DNA of 53,002 nt from the NCBI RefSeq assembly GCF_013155295.1, contig NZ_JABJXT010000024.1, positions 1 through 53,002 on the forward strand, written 5' to 3'. Below, piece by piece: positions 49,201-53,002 of this stretch (positions are counted from its first letter, which is position 1; each line of letters opens with the position of its first letter). The position numbers and the translations under genes are program-made. The stretch comes from Pseudogemmobacter hezensis (lineage in GTDB: Bacteria > Pseudomonadota > Alphaproteobacteria > Rhodobacterales > Rhodobacteraceae). The notes under the pieces are model-generated. The model saw only the letters and a program-made list of their open reading frames with translations. It did no database searches and was not told where the DNA came from.

Positions 49201-52081
49201 TCAGGACGCGCGGCTCGGTCTCATAGGTGAAGCTCTGCGCATTCGAGGTGCCGCCCGGGGTTGTCACAGTGATCGCGGCAGGGCCTCCGGCACCGGGCGG
49301 TATCGTCACAACGAGATAGGTCGCATCGATGAAGGTGACCGCGCTGGCGGGCTTGCCGCCGATGCTGACGCTGCTGTCCGGGGTGAAGTCGGTTCCGGTG
49401 ATGGTAATGTAGTAGCCGCCGGTGATATAGCCGGCAGCGGGGGTGAGGGCTGAGATCGTCGGGGCTGTCAGTGACGGCAGGATCTCTATCGTGCTGGAAA
49501 GCGGGGCCAGGCCGGGTTGCATAACGCCATCGATCGAATAGGCGATCAGGGTGGTCGTGCTCGTGATGGTTCCCGGGGCCCTCGTGGCAGGGATGGTGAA
49601 ACTGAGCTCGGCCGTCGTGTCCCCCTGCATGGTAAAGCTGTTGGCGCCGGTTTGATTGACGCCCGGCCCTGCAGACATCACGCTGACCGGGAAGAAGCCG
49701 TGGAGTGGCTCGGTGATCTCGACCTCGATATGCGGCGAGGCGGTGAGGGTATAGTTGATTTGCGAACTCTCGCCAGGCAAAAGCCGGTCATGCGCAAAAA
49801 CGCGCGTGAGCGTCGGTGGGGCGACATAGTCGAAGGCCTGTCCGGTAGAGGTGACGGCCGCATTGCTCACGGTGATCTGCACCTGGCCGGCCGCCTGCGG
49901 CGGGGCGGTGGCCACAAGCCGGGTCGAATCGACGAAAATCACCCCGGTGGCCGCGATGTTGCCGAAGCTCACTGTCGATTCGGCAGTGAAACCCGTGCCG
50001 GTAAGTTCGACGATGCTGCCGCCTCCAGTGGGCCCGGCCCGGAGGGAGCTTTGTGTCAAAACCGGCGAAGGCGCTGTCGGTGTGGTGACCGTGAGGGTGG
50101 CATGGGTGGAGATCATGGAGAAGGCGCCGCCCTTGACCGAGACCGCATATTGATACCCATCGAAGCCGGCTTCGGCCGTGACGCTCAGCGTGGCGGTATC
50201 GACCCCGCTATGGCCTCTGACTCCATTGGTCAGCGGCGTGAAATTAAGCCCGTCGGTGCTGACGAACCATATATATGAGGTGGCATTTTCCGCCACCACC
50301 GAGAAGGTAGCCATCTGGCCCGCCTGGACGCTGGTGCTTTGCGGCTGTTGGAGAATACTCAGCACGGGCGCGGTCACCTGATGGTTCAGCGGAATGCTGG
50401 ATGTCGCAGCCGTATTGTTTTCGTCACCGGGATATCGGGCGGAAAGGCTATACTGCCCCACGGGCAGGTTAAGGGTGAAGGTCGTATCCGGCAGCGAGAG
50501 CGGAAGCTCGGCCACGGGGCCTGTCGCCGTTTCAAGGCTGATCCTGCCGGTCGGCTGATAGCCACCGCTGAGCGTGACCACGACCTGCGCGCCCTGGCCA
50601 GCAACAGATGTGGCGCTCGACTGCGACAGCGAGATCGTCGGTGCGCCCATAGGCTGCGGAAGGATAAGGATGTCTGCTGTGGCCGACGATGAACGGCTAT
50701 AATTGTCCTCAACCCTCAGGCTGAAGGTCAGTGCCTCAGCCGTTCCGCCTGGCGGTATCACCGGGGTGGCGAAGCTGGCAGTCTGGCTATTGGCGTTCTT
50801 CAGTGTGACTGACGTGCCGCTGGTTTGGGTCCATGTGTAGGTGAACTCCTGGCCAGAGACTGGTGAGGAGACCGTCGAACCGATGAGCGATACATCCAGG
50901 CCGCTGCCCACAGCGTTCACCGGAGCATTGATCGTGGCGACCGGTGCCGAGGAGGTGACGACGGTGATCTGGCCCGTTGCCGTCTGTGCTATATAATTGT
51001 CATCATCGGTATAGGCGGCCGATACCGACACGTCACCTGCATAGCCCTGAGGCACAGTTGGCAATGTGAAGGTGTAGCCGGTTAGCCCCGGAACAACCAG
51101 CCTGTCTATTGTCGTGCCGTCAACCGTCAGAGACAGCCGGCCCGTTGCATGGGGCGCATTGGAAAGCCTGACAGTGTAGTCGCGGACGGGCCAATCGTTG
51201 GCCATCAACACAACGCCGTTGGGCAGGCTAACGGTAGGGGTGCCCTTGGCCACGGCCACGTTATATGGGGCCGAAGCTTGCCCCCCTGTCGAGACCGTCA
51301 CCCCGACTGTCCCTTCGGGAAGGCTCGGGGCGACAGCCTTCAGCTGCCATTGACTGACATAGGTGACGCTACTGGCCGGTATGCCGTTGAAACTGACGGT
51401 CGAGCTGTTGTCAAAGCGCGTTCCCGAGATCGTCACGATCTGGGCGCCGGCGGGGAGCAAGCTGGACGGCGAGATGTCGGCAAGGTGAGGGGGCGGTGCC
51501 AACACCTCAATCCCTGCGTTGGCCAGGCTATAATATGATGGCGCCCCGGCCCCCAGCGAGAACGGAAAATATCCAGGGGAGAGATCAGCGGGAACCGTGT
51601 CCGAGATGACGTAGTCGCACCTCGCCCCGGCTTCAAACCGCGTGGGCAGGATTAAAGAGGCCTGCCCACCTGAGGCGTTCAGCGCACCACCACAGGTTGT
51701 CTGATTAAAAACATAGGTCGCTGACCGCGACAGGGTCGGGATCATGACATTGGCCTGCGCGGGCAAATCAATATGCTGGGCCCCCTCATTGGCGATCTGG
51801 ATCGTGTAGGAGATTGTTTGCCCGGGTGACACTGTGGCCGGGGCATTCACCCGAATTGTAATCGGTTGCGCCGATAGCGGTGCCGCAGCCAGCGAGGCGA
51901 TCAGGGCAAGGCACAAGACCATCGCCGCGGTGAGGCTTGCGTGAAGACGCGCGCGGATGCGGCTCAGGGCGCCGCCTGCGCGGGCCGGGCGGTGTGCCGT
52001 GCCGGAAGCCAGGAGATGAGGGGCCCCGGGCAAAGCCGGGTTGCAAGCCTCGTTGGCGCAGGCGCGATCATTCCCGTTCAT
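46250..52081 (-). CDS. Giant autotransporter with IPT/TIG and Ig-like repeats
   Basis: About 1943 residues. I start at the Met at 52081, with GGAG 7 bases upstream; a Met at 52135 adds 18 residues. An extended N-terminal region of about 45 residues precedes the hydrophobic signal core (SLTAAMVLCLALIASLAAAP, then LSAQ). The passenger contains IPT/TIG domains (ISPSSLLPAGAQIVTISGTR, AGPTGGGSIVELTGTGFTAE, LTPAAGYITGGYYITITGTD), PKD-like domains (SGQEFTYTWTQTSGTSVTL, twice) and at least four bacterial Ig-like repeats of the GxHxxTAxYSGD type. A putative-Ig He_PIG domain follows (LSASGGQAPYAFTVSAGALP). The last 280 residues are an autotransporter beta-barrel ending SHSIGANLSIHF. It is a classical type V secreted adhesin candidate. 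No cysteine-rich or protease motif was seen. Confidence 0.9.
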   Translation of the reverse strand: MNGNDRACANEACNPALPGAPHLLASGTAHRPARAGGALSRIRARLHASLTAAMVLCLALIASLAAAPLSAQPITIRVNAPATVSPGQTISYTIQIANEGAQHIDLPAQANVMIPTLSRSATYVFNQTTCGGALNASGGQASLILPTRFEAGARCDYVISDTVPADLSPGYFPFSLGAGAPSYYSLANAGIEVLAPPPHLADISPSSLLPAGAQIVTISGTRFDNSSTVSFNGIPASSVTYVSQWQLKAVAPSLPEGTVGVTVSTGGQASAPYNVAVAKGTPTVSLPNGVVLMANDWPVRDYTVRLSNAPHATGRLSLTVDGTTIDRLVVPGLTGYTFTLPTVPQGYAGDVSVSAAYTDDDNYIAQTATGQITVVTSSAPVATINAPVNAVGSGLDVSLIGSTVSSPVSGQEFTYTWTQTSGTSVTLKNANSQTASFATPVIPPGGTAEALTFSLRVEDNYSRSSSATADILILPQPMGAPTISLSQSSATSVAGQGAQVVVTLSGGYQPTGRISLETATGPVAELPLSLPDTTFTLNLPVGQYSLSARYPGDENNTAATSSIPLNHQVTAPVLSILQQPQSTSVQAGQMATFSVVAENATSYIWFVSTDGLNFTPLTNGVRGHSGVDTATLSVTAEAGFDGYQYAVSVKGGAFSMISTHATLTVTTPTAPSPVLTQSSLRAGPTGGGSIVELTGTGFTAESTVSFGNIAATGVIFVDSTRLVATAPPQAAGQVQITVSNAAVTSTGQAFDYVAPPTLTRVFAHDRLLPGESSQINYTLTASPHIEVEITEPLHGFFPVSVMSAGPGVNQTGANSFTMQGDTTAELSFTIPATRAPGTITSTTTLIAYSIDGVMQPGLAPLSSTIEILPSLTAPTISALTPAAGYITGGYYITITGTDFTPDSSVSIGGKPASAVTFIDATYLVVTIPPGAGGPAAITVTTPGGTSNAQSFTYETEPRVLTFAQPVIYAPIDEPLIVEANLSGAPDVGTLIIITLNGRIYVGSVLNKNGDIRITVPAADLILIGTGRPTTVTATYSGGAGHAGSSASAQVIVFVSPFPVADAGPDQTVAAGASVTLDGSASHAGGSTLTYNWEQTSGTSVSLSAISAAQPSFTAPALNPGDPAEALTFSLIATDSYLVASHADSVTITVEPPERRRPQINILLSASEADWGETVTVTAVLDNTNTPGGNVEFFADGVMLATVPVTGPSTSFTLDPLDVGLHQITAAYSGDAGHFPATSQASGLTIRALTPSLTLDLSSDTSQPGESITLTATLKGENSAGGTISFFNGTDPLATLPIAQGTAALTLDSLGTGKHILTAVYSGDKGHAAANSNPAEHTVTARGTGLVLSLSAPTSLLGESVTLTATVSGSVSATGTITFVSGTNTLGSAPLSGNQAVLTLDTLPIGLSRIVARYDGDAQHPAAVSAPVEHVVNQIATTLTLTATPDTSLSGQNVTLRASVAGIPGHVPAGTVLFSGPDGFSAEVALDASGFAETSSASLTSGEITASYGGNATFLGSTGSVTITVETLEITVAPVLSALPAGEAQIGYTQRLSASGGQAPYAFTVSAGALPPGLTLDRLTGDLSGTPQVPGTHQFTVTVTDHLGNSASARYTLMIDHYRPDPRDLADVISLMDAQISAANGLADDQITRFGARLERLHSEDDRARASLTFGKFALWADSSVSRGDRAQEASFKRGSISIGADYRLSPRFILGAGLGYGLDETSVGDNGSESRSEAEAVVIYGSWAPVERVFIDGLLGHARLDFTSRRHVDFIGDLAIGQRQGSQTFGQLTASYELRSAAWLLAPYGGVRFSRTSLDSYTEASGGPYRLIYGARSAETFAGIIGLRAHYSTPYSSAFATGTLRLGGRAEYRHSFNEVSSYQLGYADLPGQSYSVDGRRNESGSGTVGLNIGFTSDANWDFDLDYRAGFGGGSTSHSIGANLSIHF

Positions 52082-52375
52082 GGGGCATCTCCGAATCATT
52101 GGGTAACAGCCCCGTTTAACTCGTACACCCGGCATTCATCTCGCTGATGCATATAGAAATATATATCCGCGATGTATGCTCCAATTGTGGCCGGAACCCG
52201 TAATAGTTGTGCCGCACTTTTTGCGGGGACCGCACCGGGCGGTACTCCTCCCCATGGTTAACAGGGTGCTGATTTAGTCTCGGGCTGAGGACATTGTCCT
52301 TTGCTGTTCGAAGACGCCGGTTTGTTCATCTGGTTTTTCTGGCGTGTTTGGCCTGCTCGTAACGCCATTTTCGGT

Positions 52376-52845
52376 TCACTCTGCGAGCAGCCTCGGCAGT
52401 CTGGCCAGATTTCCTGCGGCAAGCGTCATGATGAAGCGGGCACGTGCGCGTTCGATACCTCGAAAGGCGGTTTGGGCGGCACCCCCGACGGTTTTGGCCC
52501 AGCCGATAGTGAGGAGGATCAGAAAACGATCCGGGGGATCGTTTTCCCGACGCAAGTCGATACGTTTGCGATGCCGGAGAGACAAGGCGTAGCCCTTGTG
52601 ACGGGTGGTGCGCCCATCGATGGCGGAATAGCGCGACTTCTGCGCGATATGCGGGGTGACACAGGCTTGGCGCAGGTCGGCAACGAACTCTGCCGCATCA
52701 TAGCCCTTGTCGGCGCCGAGCGTCAGCCGCCGTGTCGAGCCCGGCGAATGGCGGTGGATCATGTCGATCGCGGCCTGCCGCTCGGCCCGGCCGGTCGCAG
52801 GCGTCAGGTCCTGACCTGCCCCCCGGAAGTTCCCTCGCCGTGATG
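52376..52845 (-). pseudogene. IS5-family transposase, C-terminal fragment with an inserted hairpin
   Basis: The minus strand reads LTPATGRAERQAAIDMIHRH, GADKGYDAAEFVADLRQACV and SAIDGRTTRHKGYALSLRHR, with the catalytic region of an IS5-type DDE transposase (DKGYD). It ends GWAKTVGGAAQTAFRGIERA. Between RKRI and GWAKTVGG the family normally has about four residues (EEVF); here there are about 19, encoded around a perfect hairpin. The N-terminal half is lost where an IS3 element begins at about 52845. Confidence 0.75.
52522..52546. repeat. Perfect 11-bp hairpin inside the IS5 transposase fragment
   Basis: GAAAACGATCC, loop GGG, GGATCGTTTTC. It lies within the extra residues that break the conserved IS5 GWAKTVGG region, so it was probably inserted or formed by a local rearrangement. 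No further copy was noticed in the window. Confidence 0.7.
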
Positions 52846-53002
52846 TAGAGTCTGCCCAACCTGAGAAGGAGCAGACGACATGAGGAAAAGCCGTTTCACC
52901 GAGGCGCAAATCATCGGGATGATCAAAGAGCAGGAGGCAGGTTTGCCGACCTCCGAGCTCTGCCGGAAGCACGGCTTGAGCCCCGCGACCTATTACAAGC
53001 TT
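52846..53002 (+). mobile_element. Left end of an IS3-family element (runs off window)
   Basis: From about 52846 the sequence reads TGTAGAGTCTGCCCAACC and continues with an orfA start at 52880. This is the arrangement of an IS3-family left inverted repeat and leader. The IS5 transposase fragment stops at the same place, so the IS3 most likely inserted into it. Confidence 0.65.
52880..53002 (+). CDS. IS3-family transposase OrfA, partial
   Basis: The first 41 residues are in the window: MRKSRFTEAQIIGMIKEQEA, then GLPTSELCRKHGLSPATYYKL. This is the HTH_Tnp_1 helix-turn-helix start of IS3 (IS407-like) OrfA. An AGAAGGAG site lies about 6 bases upstream. It is intact as far as can be seen. Confidence 0.9.
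   Translation, partial: MRKSRFTEAQIIGMIKEQEAGLPTSELCRKHGLSPATYYKL

Overview
The window looks like high-GC alphaproteobacterial DNA, most likely from the Rhodobacteraceae (Paracoccus or a relative). This rests on codon use, the Flp pilin type (GAVxVDW), the tad gene complement and the mix of IS families (IS3, IS5, IS6, IS21, IS110, IS481). No rRNA, tRNA, replication or other core genes were seen, so an accessory region of a chromosome, chromid or large plasmid is likely. Identifications come from reading motifs by eye; no database was searched.

Left part (1-7.0 kb): an IS5 end, a small double-CxxC protein, IS6 debris, then an inositol-monophosphatase-family gene divergent from a four-gene operon: periplasmic binding protein, ABC ATPase, fused double permease and SorC-type regulator. 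A 32-bp near-perfect palindrome in the divergent promoter is the probable SorC operator. Together they look like an importer plus phosphatase for a phosphorylated polyol or sugar.

IS graveyard 1 (7.15-9.6 kb): nested broken pieces of IS3, IS110, IS481, a second IS3 and IS21.

Adhesion island (9.65-39.55 kb): a tad (Flp pilus) locus in two arms. The minus-strand arm holds a lipoprotein, an atypical receiver protein, tadG-like, a hybrid histidine kinase, tadC, tadB, tadA, tadZ, cpaB, flp and tadD. The plus-strand arm holds a BapA-prefix protein with a complete type I secretion system (TolC, ABC, HlyD), then secretin, cpaD, tadE and a single-POTRA Omp85 protein. After these come a second phosphorelay (LuxR-type regulator and hybrid kinase with Hpt), a small membrane protein and an 820-aa BapA-prefix protein made of 69 Gly-Asp dipeptides and a Leu/Gly-rich 21-residue repeat. 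A six-hairpin-like enzyme and a small two-TM protein end the island. The 9-mer ATACATACT occurs in six intergenic regions of this island and was not noticed elsewhere in the window, so it is a candidate shared operator. No prepilin peptidase (TadV/CpaA) was found.

IS graveyard 2 (39.7-40.86 kb): 3' pieces of IS3 and IS110 fused in frame, plus a 5' piece of IS21.

Right part (41.0-53.0 kb): a heme/iron surface-signalling operon (FecI sigma, FecR, STN-containing TonB-dependent receptor, heme oxygenase), then a giant classical autotransporter with IPT/TIG and Ig-like repeats, then a broken IS5 cut by the start of an IS3 that runs off the window.
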